Shown piece by piece: positions 11,216-23,931 of a stretch of 64,000 nt of DNA (its first letter is position 1; every line of letters starts with the position of its first letter). A model generated the notes under the pieces. The model was not told the DNA's origin. It ran no database searches and worked only from the letters and a program-made list of their open reading frames with translations. Origin of the DNA: Congeria kusceri (lineage: Eukaryota > Mollusca > Bivalvia > Myida > Dreissenidae); NCBI GenBank assembly GCA_027627225.1, contig CM051026.1:8933425-8997424 (forward strand). Reading direction: 5' to 3'. The position numbers were made by a program, and so were the translations under genes.

Positions 11216-11327
11216 CTTGGGTGCTATTTGGCTGCAGGTGGCAGTCATCAAAGCACTCATCACAGGGCGTTCCTTCAGGGTTCCAGTCACGCGTACAGGT
11301 GCCACCTGAGGTGTAGCCTTCAGCACT
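11216..11327 (-). CDS. Candidate exon, cysteine-rich extracellular-type segment
   Basis: On the minus strand a pyrimidine-rich acceptor ('cttctctgttattgcag') opens at 11327 and a donor 'caag|gtttgt' closes at 11216. The 112-bp segment is open and reads about 37 residues with a regular cysteine pattern, including TCTRDWNPEGTPCDECFDDC. That spacing resembles secreted or extracellular-matrix cysteine-rich modules, but I cannot name the family. The exon starts at a codon boundary and ends one base into a codon. No neighbouring exon was located with confidence, so the gene is unknown and this could be an exon of a larger minus-strand gene or a remnant. Confidence 0.4.
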
Positions 11328-11710
11328 CTGCAATAACAGAGAAGCATTGTATGCATCAAATACAAAATAAACAACTTCACAGTTCATTAAACTGCAATAA
11401 AAGTAGAATTCATACAATTTCAATACACTGAGCACTTCCTGATTAGGTATGAAGGCCTTTTTCTACTGCTCTCACTGGTCCAATAGTCTGACCCGTTCCC
11501 AATGCCAAACATGGTATAAACTGTTTTATTACACCAATGTTTTATATGCAGTTTAACCATTTGTATTTATGAATTTTACAGAGTAAATAAGTGTAATAGA
11601 TGCATATATTTTAACGGCATCATTAAAATTGATTTTACCACAAAGTTGTATACTTGTATGGATTTACAAAATGTAAAGTGAGATGCCTTTTTAAAAGAAG
11701 ACGAGTTGAC

Positions 11711-11785
11711 CTGTGCAGGACTGGAATCCACAACTGCCCGAACACAGACCTTGCAAAACGAGCTTAATCTAACCACACAACGCAA
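11711..11785 (-). repeat. Degenerate tRNA-like SINE remnant
   Basis: The complement shows 'tgtgtggttagatt', resembling an A box, and 'ggattccagtcctgc', resembling a B box, at about tRNA spacing. Stems do not close. Probably a decayed SINE head. Confidence 0.3.
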
Positions 11786-11799
11786 ATTTTGAAAATAAT

Positions 11800-14700
11800 T
11801 GCCGTGAGGTCTCGAAAAACATATTAAATTTAACTATATCAAGAGAAAAGTCCAAATAATATGACGTTAATTGTCTGGATTCTTATTAAGTCTTAATTCT
11901 TATTAAAAATGAGAAACCAGTTTTAACATATTTTTTTTTTAAATATTCAACTCTGTGTAAATGCTAAATCTTCATGTATATATGAAATTTATCAGATATA
12001 AACTGAACTGCTAGTGTGTGTTAAATTATTGCATTACAATTGTGACAGAAACAAAATACAAGGCAAATAAGAAATTCTCATTTTGTCGCGAAAATATATA
12101 TCTTCAACAAAATGCAACCATGACTTTCTCTTTTAAGTGTATACAAGACAAAGCTGTCTGTCCCCACATCCTCGTTTCGATGTGCCCGCAAGAAGATCTT
12201 GTTACTAATGATATTATTTGTTACAAATGCCACCTGAAAATGTACATCCAGTGCCTTCCACAGGATTTTTTTTGGCGTCCCCGTCCCGAGAGGGGTGGGT
12301 TAGGGAGGGGTATCCCCTCCGTACGTCAATTTTTTTTGCGGCATGTGTCAAATGACATTATCTGGTGCGTTTTAGCTATTAAATTTAAGGCTAAGATGTT
12401 TTAAATTTTTTGTACAAGTTTAAACGAAATGTAATAAACGAAACATCACCGTTTGAACGGCATACCTCTAGCCTTTTAAAAGCGAAAGCATCATTGTTGT
12501 TGCAAAACTGAAAGTAATGATTTTTTCCGGATGTTTATGTCCAGTCCATCACATTCGCACAGTGACGTCATGTCCAAACCCACTATTCTCATCGTTCTCG
12601 AATCTTTAGGTTACACTCGATCTACTGATGGAGCCTTTTTTATTCGATTAATTATGTTCATATGGGCATGTATTTAGTGTTTTAACACTGTTTTAATCGT
12701 TACAGCTGTTGAACATAGTACTGACTGGATAATTGGTGAATTGTAAAGATCTTGATTAAAACATGTTTATATCATATACATGCTTTGTTCTTGCAAAAAC
12801 GGCGGGAAATGTTCCTCGTGCACATCGTGCCTGCGCGTCAAATGTTAAAGACAAATGTCACTCTATTGTTAAAAACAGTGTTGATTTTCTCATGTTTCAT
12901 TCTTTCCATAAATAACTGTACTTCTAATGGTAATATTAACTGTCATCAAATGGACAAGTCATTTTAAGGGCCGTCTATGAAACATGTTGAACATTATTAG
13001 AAGTTTACAATATATAATAAATTCAACAATTGACGAACTAAAAATCACTTGCTAATTTTTTGTCCACCAATAAGTAAATTTGCATGGAAAAACCACGCCA
13101 ATTTGTTTATAATTTACCTATTTTTTCTCCATTTGCTGTACCAATCTTTTTGTTCAATTGTGGATACTAGTACAGATTTATGAGACGACCCTCAAACTTG
13201 AAACACTTCACTGACCACAATAACGGGATTTCTCGCTGCAAAAATCATGCATGGGATTAACATTCCTTTGACGGGAAACTAGGACACCCAATGTCTTTAA
13301 AGACATGTATTTAATAAAGCACATGATCGGTACACGCACGCTTTCCATGCGTGGAACGTGACGTCGTGTTTCAGCAGACATTTCGCACTCTTTTGTAGAA
13401 AACACGGGTTTTACATGGCATACATGTACATAAACAACGGCGGACGCCTTGCATAAAAAAGTTGTCCGTGAAATTCCCGAACAATTTGTTGATCTCGATT
13501 GGCAATCATTGTGTGATACCGTCAAAAACAAAAAGCAGTTTCACGGAAGTAAACGGACTTACCGAGCAAATTATTATATTCGTACTCAAAATATTTCGAA
13601 AATTTGAACGTTTCGTCCCCCATCGGTAAAAAAAAATCGTAATTAGAATTTTTTTTTTTTTTTCACTTTCGGAAAATTTATGTTCGCCGGTTTTCTAAAC
13701 CGTAAAATCAAAAAGTCCTGGCCTAGTGTAGGCACTACAAAATGTTTATTAACACATCATTAAAACTAAAACATGTAGACAGTGATCCTACTATTTTATT
13801 TTGGTGAAGTTGGTCAGATTTGGTGATGCTGTTTCAGAAAAATACACATACTTATAGGAAATGAGACATGCATATGATTACAAACTATACGATAAAAAAA
13901 GACTGTGGGGCTAGCTCTTTAGCCACAGGGTTATTGTCCGCCTCTTTCCCAGAGGATCCTGGAGCAATCTTCCACAGTCGCTCAAGACTTCTTCACTGAC
14001 TTTTTTAATGACTCTGTGGAGTTTGGGTATAACGGGGATATTCGTGCTTATTCAAAATATGAATATTCATGTACTATTTAGGCGGTGAATTGATAACTTG
14101 AATATGTATAACCACAAGGGAGGTAACTGCGTATAACACTTTCCTGCTTGGCAGAAAAGTTGTCACAGTTATTGATCGTTTTGTAGGGTGTTTTTACCAG
14201 CGATTTTAGAGACTTTGACATTGATTGAAGTAATTCTCGCTAATCAATAATAAAAGTTCATACATTACAGCTGTGGTGCACCAGGTTTTTTTCCACAAAA
14301 TTTGAATGCAAACCAAGACATTTTCAGAAGAAAAATTGATTTCACTTTTTTTTCCCATCAAAATCTTGTGCACCATTCCAAATTTGATATTAGTTAAATG
14401 GAAAACTATTTGTCTTTATGATGCAATTCGTTTCAAAACAAAAAAAAGTTGATATTGTTAATTATTGTAATAACTTCTTATTTATATGCATTCCCTGAGA
14501 AAAACTTAAGAAATTTTGTTTAATTGATGGACTGCTTGACAATTTGATACTGTCTATTGGAGATCAACAATATGTTCCATGTTGATAAAAAAGGCATCTA
14601 AAATTGTTGTATATTGTCCTGGGATGACTGAAATGCAAAATCTACATGCACGACTATGAAAATAGTACTAAGACCCAAGAATAAGGCTTGCATTTTTAAA

Positions 14701-15432
14701 ACATACGATAATTACTCAATATAATATGTGTATAATATAAAACACCTTCTTAGATTACAATAAGAAGACAATATAATGCATGTACTTGCGTAAATTAAGC
14801 TTACAAATTAATGGCTTTCCATATTACTTCTAAATTATTATTCATAAATAGTTTATAACAAATAATAAATAATACAGGTATTCAAAAATATTCTTTCTTT
14901 CTTAACAATATGTGCCTGCTTGATGAAAATAAATTTTTCAATAACATACTGACTCTCAATGAAGGTGATCATCAAATTTTATAATAGATTTATTGTTACA
15001 TAAAGTTACAAATATTGAAAAAAGTATGTATTTTTTCAAATAAGTCATTTATAACTTAAGGTTTTTCTTTTATTACCGCCATAAAGACAAACACATCTAG
15101 AGGATTATACTTATTTTGTATATAGATATTTAAATAACTTAAAGGTTCTTCAATATGGTACTGCCAATATTTTTTTATATAGCAACTATGTAGTATTAAA
15201 TACTGACTTTAGTTTACTTAAATGTTGAATTTAATGTGTTGCTGAGTTACAACATCTATACAAAGATCTTTACGAAGGACAAAAAAAGAAAACTAAACTA
15301 AGGAAAACTAACTTAAAAGTAAGGTTGCCGACAATTCAACAAACAAATCTACAATAAACACCATCCAAATCATCACATTCAACTAGATAAATATTTCAAT
15401 TAATTGAGTTGTTTTTCATTTATAATATAATT
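11800..15432. other. Long unassigned stretch
   Basis: I see no supported gene. Small open frames (12018-12404, 12752-12967, 13208-13531 minus) lack domains and convincing composition. Around 13906-13975 there is a weak tRNA-like string ('ctagctctttagccac' then 'gtccgcctctttcccagagg') that may be a degraded SINE head. A run of T at about 13652-13662 and AT-rich tracts dominate the rest. Confidence 0.4.
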
Positions 15433-15433
15433 G

Positions 15434-15475
15434 AGGCGTGTCTTGGCAAACACATGCATAAAGTGTCGTCCTAAA
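15434..15475. mobile_element. Fragment of the foldback element
   Basis: 'aggcgtgtcttggcaaacac' followed by 'atgcataaagtgtcgtcc' matches the outer end of the elements at 9313 and 51059. Only one arm is left. Confidence 0.65.
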
Positions 15476-16668
15476 GAGTTGGGGTCCCAGTAATTGTTAC
15501 CAAAGCCCCTCCTCCCCACCCACTCCTTTAACTATAAATGCTTTGAGTCAAAATTTTTTTATTTTTTAATCCATTGTTGACTAATAAAACATATTTACTT
15601 TCACTGACTTAACATTCCATAACTTTCGTGAAAATGTGGGAGCATAAGTTTTTGGGTGTAATCAATGTATAGTTTTACTTTTGTATAGCTCGTTCATTAG
15701 AAAACACACGTTCATAGCAATATTTTCTTTTAAAACAAACGAAGACATACCTTTGAAATTACACACTAAAATTCTATGCCATTGGCAACCACAATATGTC
15801 AACACCCCATTTCGTATTTTAAGTAACCAATTTGCAAACAATAATATACTGACTCATTTTAGTATGTAGTATTTTATTTATAATGTGGGTGTTACAAACA
15901 CGCAGGTAACAAAATGCACGAGAATGTGTTACAAATTTCTTCAGATTTACCAACAATGACGGGGTGATAAACATTCTATCACCTACACTCATCTACATAA
16001 TGAATTTAATGCATTCTCTTTGGCTGACTAAGTGACTGTAGTAAATCTAGCTCCTCCTGCTTACAGATTTTATAGATAATTGACACGCTGATGCAGAACG
16101 AGAGCGTGTTTATTGCAGAGTAGGCGTTCTTTGTTTTAGAAAAACAAATGGTTGCCAATTTGACGCTAAATTTTATGGCGTCTTTTCGTAAAAGAATGGA
16201 TCCAAATAAGTTGATTTTAGCTTTACCAAAAATCATTGGCTGAACATTTTCAGGGATTTCCGGTATCAAAATTATCAAGGGAAATTTCTTAGCTGGACCA
16301 CCGGTCCAGTTTACTTGAAACTTTTGATGGACCGAGCGAAAATTTGGAGGACTCAGTCAACGGTCCACCGCTTAACGTGGAAGACTGTATTCCAGAAACG
16401 TCATTAAAGACCACCAGTTCTTGCAAGTATTGATAGCTGAACACTTGGAACAAGTTTTTGGACGTTTTGTTCAATGCCCATTTGGTCTTCTTCAGGGTCA
16501 TTTAAAAGAAAATATCATGAAAATTACATCTTTTGACCTATTCTAAAAAAATTAACTGTTTTGAACTTGTAAATGAATGTTCTGTTTGATGGATTACAAT
16601 TTTTCAATGAAATCCTTTCCTAAAAAATATTTGTTTATCCTAGCACAACAAGTTAGTCCCTGTGCCAG

Positions 16669-16696
16669 CCAATATTGAGCTACTTTTTATATGGGC
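16669..16696. repeat. 28-bp block shared with 51591-51618
   Basis: The block 'ccaatattgagctacttttt' plus 'atatgggc' is identical at the two sites, with unrelated flanks beyond. It is likely a remnant of an unrecognised dispersed repeat. Shortly after, at 16772-16798, lies a perfect 9-bp stem hairpin (agtagcgac ... gtcgctact). Confidence 0.6.
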
Positions 16697-17249
16697 AACA
16701 TTGGGCTGGGGGGCCCAACCGCTGAAGGACAAAAACTGTGGTGGAAACTGTTTCTCCCTATATGTCTATAGAGTAGCGACAGGATTTTCGTCGCTACTTT
16801 TGAACTCGGCAAAAATATACTCATCATTAAAATTAACATACCTGTGGAAAGACACTATTCCACATTAATGTCCAGTATAAATTTATATTTTATACATCCA
16901 TTTTCATTCCATTGGCGATTTAAATCAACACACTACCACAAACAACACAACACACGCTTTACCTCGCTGTGTACTGATCGATCGATAAGTCGCCTCCGCT
17001 ATATTGTTGCAGAATCATGTACTGCGGGAAATGGCAGGTTCCGTAAGAAGGTGCTCCAAGACGGAGAGCCTTATAAACGTTTCACCATTTGCACTGCGCA
17101 CAATGGATTCGGCCGTTACTCGTTTAATCAATGAGCGCGGGTAGCGGTACATGACCGCTAGTGTACCAGTTGTCCAGATCTACCTGCTCGACCAGTCTCT
17201 TGCCAGTAGACGAGAAGACTACTTGGGCAACCCCAGTGGATTACAAGTT

Positions 17250-17862
17250 CAATATTACAAGACTTGATATGGAATCGGACTGTCAACCTTTCCAGCGGAA
17301 GAGGAAAGAATGTGAAAGACGACCTGGTCAATGAGTTCCTTCATAAGGAATTTAAAGGAATTATTATTATTATTATTATTATTTATTTTCATTATTATTA
17401 TTATTATTATTATCATTATTATTATTATTGTTATTATCATCATTATCAGCATCATCATCATCATTATTATTATTATCATTATTATTGTTATTATCTGACA
17501 TTGCAATTTTGATAATAGATTCTTTAACTAAATTTCATTTTTCTATTGAAAGTCTGCGCTCTGTAGGACCCAAGCTAACAGAGCACACCGTAGAGCGCCA
17601 CGGTAAGCTCACGGGTGGACTAGATGAAGTGTATGGCGAATTAACCGAGATTCCAGCTGAAACTTCATCCAGAAAAGAACATACACGAAGTGATTTGTTT
17701 GCGATGAAGGCCTTGTTGAAACCGGAGCATCTGACAAGACCTTCCAATGGACGATTCTACAAATCTTTTCCGAATATAAGGAACAACATGAACATTGACG
17801 CTTCTAAGTTTAAAGCAAAGCTGTCGAATCTTTCTAAACGGCTCGACTCCTACAGGCAATGA
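17250..17862 (+). pseudogene. Decayed DUF6589-like coding fragment
   Basis: Two plus-strand open segments in different frames flank a triplet microsatellite. The first reads WNRTVNLSSGRGKNVKDDLV and continues NEFLHKEFKG. The second includes VGPKLTEHTVERHGKLTGGL and, further on, GRFYKSFPN, then stops at 17862. From memory of the family, this order (VN..GG.GKNV..DL..E, then LT...V.R..K, then GR..K.FP) resembles the C-terminal part of DUF6589-containing proteins, which are common in marine invertebrates and often element-borne. The microsatellite (about 17358-17497) shifts the frame, so the copy is broken. Assignment is from motif order only. Confidence 0.4.
17358..17497. repeat. (ATT)n-type microsatellite
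   Basis: About 140 bp of att/atc triplets with interruptions. It lies inside the DUF6589-like fragment and gives spurious poly-isoleucine or poly-tyrosine open frames on either strand. Confidence 0.95.
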
Positions 17863-17869
17863 AAAGCTA

Positions 17870-19664
17870 AGACCGAAAATATACTGTTCATTGCCACTGC
17901 CCTCGGCTGAACATTTTGATCCTGCAGATATATATTCTGTTGTTCGCTAAATGCAATGAGGACGTCCCTTAACCAGCCCCTCCACCGCATGACAGCTCAT
18001 TATAATGTTCATACAATATGTTGTTTTTTTTCTTCATGATGTGTGTACAGTATGCAGTGCACACATTGTTATTTTATGTTGTCTTAACGTTGCTACTTTG
18101 TTGTTGTTTATTCATGCAATCTGATAAATGTTCATGTTCTTTGTATAGTGAATTCTGCTATGAAAATCTATAAAGTGTCAAGGTTTACGGTCTTATTATT
18201 GCAGTTATTTCTCCGTCACACACACAGTATTGTTTCTGTGTGCTCCTTTTTATGTGGCCGTAATAAACAGTTTAATCTGAATTTGAGTAGTATATTGATA
18301 TTCATGATTGATATTAAGCTGTTCATGTAGTTTTGAAATAAATGAAACGTACCGGTGGACCTACTTTATGAAATACGTTCAGTTGGATATTCTCGCCAAT
18401 ATTCCCGTCATTTTTATTGCATGTTATCAAGTTTTTATCATTTAATACATATTTAAAAATAATGTTTCGTTTTAATTTTCAATAAACATTTGTTATGTGT
18501 ATTATTCATTCTTTTTTTTTAATTAATAGCACCAGTCGGTCACGTTATTTCTAAGTCCCGCTAATATAACGTCTTGTAAAATCACTTGTACATCCTTCAT
18601 AATGTGCTGAGAAGCATCTGCGTTCTGATTGGATAGTTAAATACACCTGAGCTATTTTTATCATGGCTGTCGAGAAAACACCGTTAATGTAAACATATCT
18701 TAAACTCCAATTTATTATCATTTTCAAGCTATATTTTTTATGAAATGACGTGAATTCTACACAGCATATGTTGCATCTACGATCAGATGATTTTATTTTG
18801 ATATCTGAGAGATATTTTTGAAAATCTGACATTTTGATTTTCCACCACATAAATGGTCATTCGGTGACAAGACGTTCAAGCCAATTTAGCCCCTTTTAAA
18901 AAGTAGCACTAAATTGTTTGTATGTTGACTTTTTGGCATGCAATTGGTAAATTAATGTTTATACTTAATGTTGAATCATTGTTAAATGAACAATGAGTGA
19001 TAAAAAAAGAAATTGCAGCTAGAAAAGCTTCCGACATGAATTCACGTCGGAATGTTGCCACAGGAAAATAGCACTTACCAATATGAGGTCGGTGTATACC
19101 GACATCAGATATATATAGGAGTAATGATTATTTATGTACAATTTAAGTGATGAATTCATTCATTTTATGTCAAATACTATTACTACAACTGAAATGAAAA
19201 CTTACTATTGTGGCAAAGTTCGGGAGTTGTGTGCTGCAACAAAGTATGACCTCATACATTTAATCATAATCAATCTGATAAAGATAAATCACTATTTGTA
19301 AATGTACGATGTGGTCAATGCACGAATCTCACTACACAAAGGGAGACAATCCAGTCAGTTGTTTATACTATACATACATGTCTGTGACAGGCGAGTTACG
19401 TCCCTTGTGTTGATTCCAGCATTGCAGAACGTTTCTTTACTATCGAGTCATCACAGCTCGTACTTCGAAGAATATGCCCCACGTCTAACGTTGCAGAAGT
19501 ATAATGCTTGTGTGAATCAGACACATTCTAGTTCTTAGACGAATTTAAATGCAAATTACTGGATCCACGTGATCGTACCACCTTCCTGGACCCGTTAATG
19601 TAAACCCCGTCAAAGCATCCGTATGCGCGCGCAACTAGTCTGGCAATCCATAGAACAAATGCTA
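17870..19664. other. Unassigned DNA
   Basis: No supported gene. Around 19020-19115 two short palindromic stems occur close together ('tccgac'...'gtcgga' and 'gtcggt'...'accgac'). An open frame at 19302-19538 has no recognisable domain. Confidence 0.35.
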
Positions 19665-19672
19665 GTATTAGC

Positions 19673-19940
19673 CAGGGGCGTAGCTTCCTTTACGCACTAT
19701 AGGCACTTGCCTATACCCATACATATTTTCCAGAGATGAAACATTTAAATATGCCAAAAATGCAATAAAACAAGAAAAGGGGATGGGAGCATATGGTGTA
19801 CATTCCGGGTTTAGCTAAAGTTAGTTGTTTGTAGCCACATACGAGTATAAACACTTCTGGCCCAAATTATCGCTTACAGCGTCAATTTGTAGATTCCGCC
19901 TATTGTGCCTATACATTGTATAACCCAAGCTACGCCCCTG
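19673..19940. mobile_element. 268-bp hAT-type MITE
   Basis: Terminal inverted repeats 'caggggcgtagctt' and 'aagctacgcccctg' are perfect over 14 bp. The element is flanked on both sides by ttagc (19668-19672 and 19941-19945), a 5-bp target duplication. A CAGGGGCG start is typical of hAT-derived MITEs. It is non-coding and clearly distinct from the hAT at 1493-4111, which begins CAGGGTTG. Confidence 0.85.
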
Positions 19941-20059
19941 TTAGCTATACAAAATCAGTGTACTGAAACTTTAACAATGAAGAACATCTTTAAATAGCAT
20001 ATCTTCATGATTACGATTACAAATTCACATTTGCAAGGAACAACAAATATGTATTGATC

Positions 20060-20935
20060 CCCCCTGTTACGACTGATCACGCCTTTGATTTTTTATCTCT
20101 TAAGTTAAGGTAGATCTCCTCTGTTACGTTTGATTTCTCCTGCTATGATTTATCTCCTCTGCTATGATTCATTTTCCTTGCAATGATATAATTTCTCCGG
20201 TCACTTGTTATACCCCCTCCCCTCTGTTACTATATATATATATGTTATTATTTATCTCCTCTCTTATGATATATCTGTCAATATTGATCTCCAGTGTATG
20301 AGTGATCCCCGTTACTACCTTTATCCCCTGTTATGATTTATCGATCATGCTATCATTGCTATGAGTTATCTCACCCGTGATGAGATTTGATTCATCTCTT
20401 TGTCATTATTTTCTCCCGTGGTACGATGTATCTCCACTGTTTTAATGTATCTCTCCTGCTATGATTTATCTTCTCTGTCACTATTTACCCCACCCCCCTC
20501 CCCCTGTAATTTATTCATCTCTTCTGCTACGATTTTCTCCCCTGTTATGAAGATATCCCCAGGACCCGAACGTATAGACGGCGTTTTGACTTATACATGC
20601 CCTGATTTTCACCATTATTGTACTTCACGCTGTACCGATTTATCTACACCTGTATGAGTGATGTTCTATACTGTGATTGATCTCACCTTTTATGATTGAT
20701 CTCAACCTGCTATGACAAGATCTCCTCTATAATGTATGATGACGTGTATGGTTGATATCGCATGTAATGACTTATCTCCGCTGTTGTAATCGATCTCACC
20801 TGTTTTTATTTTTGTGTCCCCTTTTATGTTTAATATACAGTTTGTGATTACTTTCACTTGATATGATTGATCTCATGGTTATGATTGAGCTCCCTTGTTA
20901 TGATAGCTCTTCTGTGTTATTATTGATGTCATTCA
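20060..20935. repeat. Degenerate ~19-bp minisatellite
   Basis: Roughly forty loosely spaced variants of 'tatgatttatctcctctgt' run through this stretch with substitutions and spacers. Copies are so diverged that it must be old. Small open frames inside (for example 20400-20657) are by-products. A short (TA)n run occurs near 20231. Confidence 0.8.
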
Positions 20936-22022
20936 AAAACACGTTATACATTTTGCTATGTTAAATATTCAGACATGTACACTATGTTTTTTATTCATTG
21001 ATGAATAAATTTATATATAATGTAGTTTAGCTCATTCAAGACTACAGCACTTGTTTAAGAATATATAGTAATGCGCAGTGGCCGTAATAAACAGAAGGGT
21101 TTTCCGGGGTATATAAATTGTTACAAAATTATGTAAATGACACAATTATAAGGTATTAACGACACAAACACGAAGTAAAATACTGGCTTCACAACCCAGG
21201 AGTCACACGGTCGAGTCCCTGCTACACACTAACCTACTAAATCATCTTTTGCAGGATACGCTCTTAACCGAGGTGCAGCGTACGATGTGTTTTACACCGA
21301 GCACTTGAAAGACCCAGTGCTGCCTCTGGATGAGGTGTCTCGTATCGGAGGGAAACCCAGAGCACTCAATACAAATGCACCACACACACATTCCGTACTG
21401 TACTATGTGTACTAAAGGTACTAAAATATGATTTGACTGGAAGTTAGTCTGACAACATGGAACGGGAAAGGTGAGTATGACGTGTAACTTGTTGTTGCTC
21501 TTAATGTTGGTGTTGCTGTACGTAAGACCGTCGGACCTGAGACAGCCTCCTCGCCGACAAACTGCTCACAAACAACGGCAACACAATCAATTCTCCTAAG
21601 CAGATATACTCGTAACAAAACCTGTTTAGCCGCATATTAACTACTTATGTCAAATACAAACGTACTACATTAATGAATTATAAATAATATGATAAATACA
21701 TGCAATAGACAAAGAGATAATATTCCTATACACCGACTGAATTACGTTATTAACTGACAATGTCATCATCCGCATGTATACATAATTATAAACGAAAAAA
21801 CAACAAAAAGGCTTTTGAATTCTAAAATAACGGTTTGTAGAAGTACTAACAAGTCGTTACTAAGAAGATTTATTAATTCGGGCCCAGGACAACTTCGCTA
21901 TCTACTTCATGTCTTTGCATTTCAATATTCTCATTCTCAATGCTATTAATGTTCTCTACCATCCACATTCCAAGGTTATTCCAGCATTGAATGTATGGCC
22001 AATAATTATATTGATTCATTTA
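20936..22022. other. Unassigned DNA
   Basis: No gene seen. 'acggtcgagtccctgc' at about 21208 recalls a tRNA B box, but no matching A box is convincing. Confidence 0.35.
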
Positions 22023-22377
22023 GGCGTAAAAAAATTGTTTGTTTCCGCTTTCCCCCATAATTTTTTTCAGCCGACCCTACACTTTTTTTTGCCTATCAAT
22101 CAGTAACTTTTTTTCTGATTTTCGCAGAAAAAGAGCAGTTTTCGCTTATATTATAAGTTTCTTTTCAGAAATATCTTTTCCTATGACATTTTTTTTAAGT
22201 TAAGGTACAGTTCTTTGTTTTGATGCGTTGAAACATTTTACATGCACCCCAATACACTTAAAATGTGTGGTGAATAAGCGACAATAAAAAAAAAGTTACA
22301 GAAAAAAAAAACATTTTACCTGCCCTCCTAGGATTTTTTCGGAGATGTAAGCGGAAACCAACCATTTATTTTTTGCC
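22023..22377. mobile_element. 355-bp MITE with TA flanks
   Basis: The left arm (ggcgtaaaaaaattgtttgt, then ttccgctt) and the complemented right arm (ggcaaaaaataaatggttgg, then tttccgctt) form an imperfect inverted repeat of about 35 bp. TA dinucleotides flank both ends (22021-22022 and 22378-22379), as in Tc1/mariner insertions. T-rich and A-rich inner arms are also complementary. A related partial arm seems to lie at about 32330-32415. Non-coding. Confidence 0.7.
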
Positions 22378-23565
22378 TAACTGTACGGACGAATGTTTAA
22401 GGGGGATTTTTTACCACAATTTTGCGCCAACGAGCTTTTTTACTTGGAATTTAGGCTGCACTAGTAGCAGTAAAAGTAGATTGGTAGTAGAAATCGTGGC
22501 ACGTGCATATGTATTGGGTCAGTTCTACAATGAATAAACAATCAAATTGAAAAGTGCATTACTTTAAATCATATAGACGTTTAACAAGAAGGTTAAATGC
22601 ATGGAATTGACCCATATATAATGACGAGGTACAGTTTTTGTCATGTGTCCTTTCGATATCGCATTAAACGAGTCCCAAGATTTATTAAAATGTGGTTGCA
22701 AATTGATATTATGGCTAAATTAAGGCAATTAGATTGATATTATGCCTAAATTAAGGCAATTAGAAATTAACTGAATTTGTTTGTATTAACACGAATCAGT
22801 CTAGTCAATTTTAACTACCCATATATTATAGACAAATTAATTGCATTGATTTTGCATTATACACTAACCCACACCAAACAGATTTCACGTACAGTTTTGA
22901 TATTTTGTTGCTCCGTGAGCACCATAGGAATATCAATAGGAAATGTGTATTAAATGGCGGCCCCCCAAAAACGTGGTCCTGATTTGATATTAAATATAGG
23001 TCAGCTGTTGTATGTCTAAACAATAATTTTAGTGTATATAGTTATTAAACATTCTGAAAAAAGAAGATATAATTGGATAAATTAGGTGTTTGTATTTTAA
23101 ATGTTCTTCATTAAGCTTTTATTTAACAGACACAAATACTCTGATATCAACATGTTTGCGGTTATGCTGCTTTCATAATCTTGTCAACAAACCAACATCA
23201 TTAAATTAACATGCTAGGATATAATACTTGTGTAATAAGGTATTACATATTAAAGCAGCAGTCTAGAAATATGTTAATAAAATACAACTTTGCAGAAATC
23301 GTCTTTGTGGACATCGTATCGATGATATAAACGCATTGAAATGGGTAAAATAATAACGTTTTGGTAACTTTTTATCTGCATACAATAGCTCATGATGCCT
23401 TTGGAGTAAATCATCATGTACATCGGTAATCAGTGTATACTCCGTTCGAGTTTTCGAACACAGACATTATAAAATGCCTTACGTAAATAAGAAACAGTAT
23501 TCAGACTAATAACCGTCATTACAGTTTAGTAGAATTAATGTCAATTTAAAATGTATTGAATTATG
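22378..23565. other. Unassigned AT-rich DNA
   Basis: No gene. A 22-bp phrase 'attatggctaaattaaggca' / 'attatgcctaaattaaggca' is duplicated in tandem around 22709-22762. Confidence 0.35.
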
Positions 23566-23640
23566 TTGGGGGGTTGAACCCAAGTCTCCAGCGTGAGAGG
23601 CAGACACTTTAAAGAGCGAAAGAGCTATCCCAACAACAAG
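23566..23640 (-). repeat. tRNA-like SINE head
   Basis: The complement reads 'gatagctctttcgctcttt', then 'gtgtctgcctctcacgctgg', then 'gggttcaaccccc', resembling an A box and B box of an alanine- or glutamate-type tRNA. The acceptor stem is missing, so I call it a SINE remnant rather than a tRNA gene. Confidence 0.5.
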
Positions 23641-23813
23641 ATTGTTGGAACTGCTTTAAATGCCATTCACTAAACATGTTTTATATACGGTGAATACTCG
23701 TTTTCAATTACTGACATGGGTTTTTCTCCATATCAAAACATACAGAAGTTATGTATTTCACAAAACTTCTTGTACGTAACTTAATGTGTATTTATGCTAT
23801 ATCTTGGTTTCAG

Positions 23814-23931
23814 CAGTTGTATTTCACCATGGAAGGTACAGGGTTCCTCATTCACTATGCACAGAGAGGCTCCGGCAGTGTTTCTTGTCGCCATTACTTG
23901 ATTGGTGGACGCAACATGCACAAAGCCAGAG
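23814..23931 (+). CDS. Candidate exon, unknown protein
   Basis: Acceptor 'atatcttggtttcag' and donor 'ag|gtatgt' enclose a 118-bp open segment reading from QLYFTMEGTGFLIHYAQRGS to a run of basic residues (GGRNMHKAR). It ends one base into a codon. A following segment with acceptor at 24544 ('cattttgttacag') and donor at 24615 continues the phase with FRNNKPMKKLVAAFWCRYSS. No family recognised. Confidence 0.33.

Noticed and set aside
12018..12404. A 128-codon gene
   Set aside because: Composition is uneven, no domain is visible, and the frame crosses T-rich and G-rich low-complexity DNA.
14280..14395. A MITE from inverted 'ggtgcac' words
   Set aside because: The inverted match is only about 8 bp and no target duplication is seen.
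17255..17512. Poly-isoleucine/methionine protein
   Set aside because: Translation of the ATT microsatellite on either strand.
21190..21225. A tRNA-like B box
   Set aside because: Only 'ggtcgagtccctgc' fits. No A box at the right distance.
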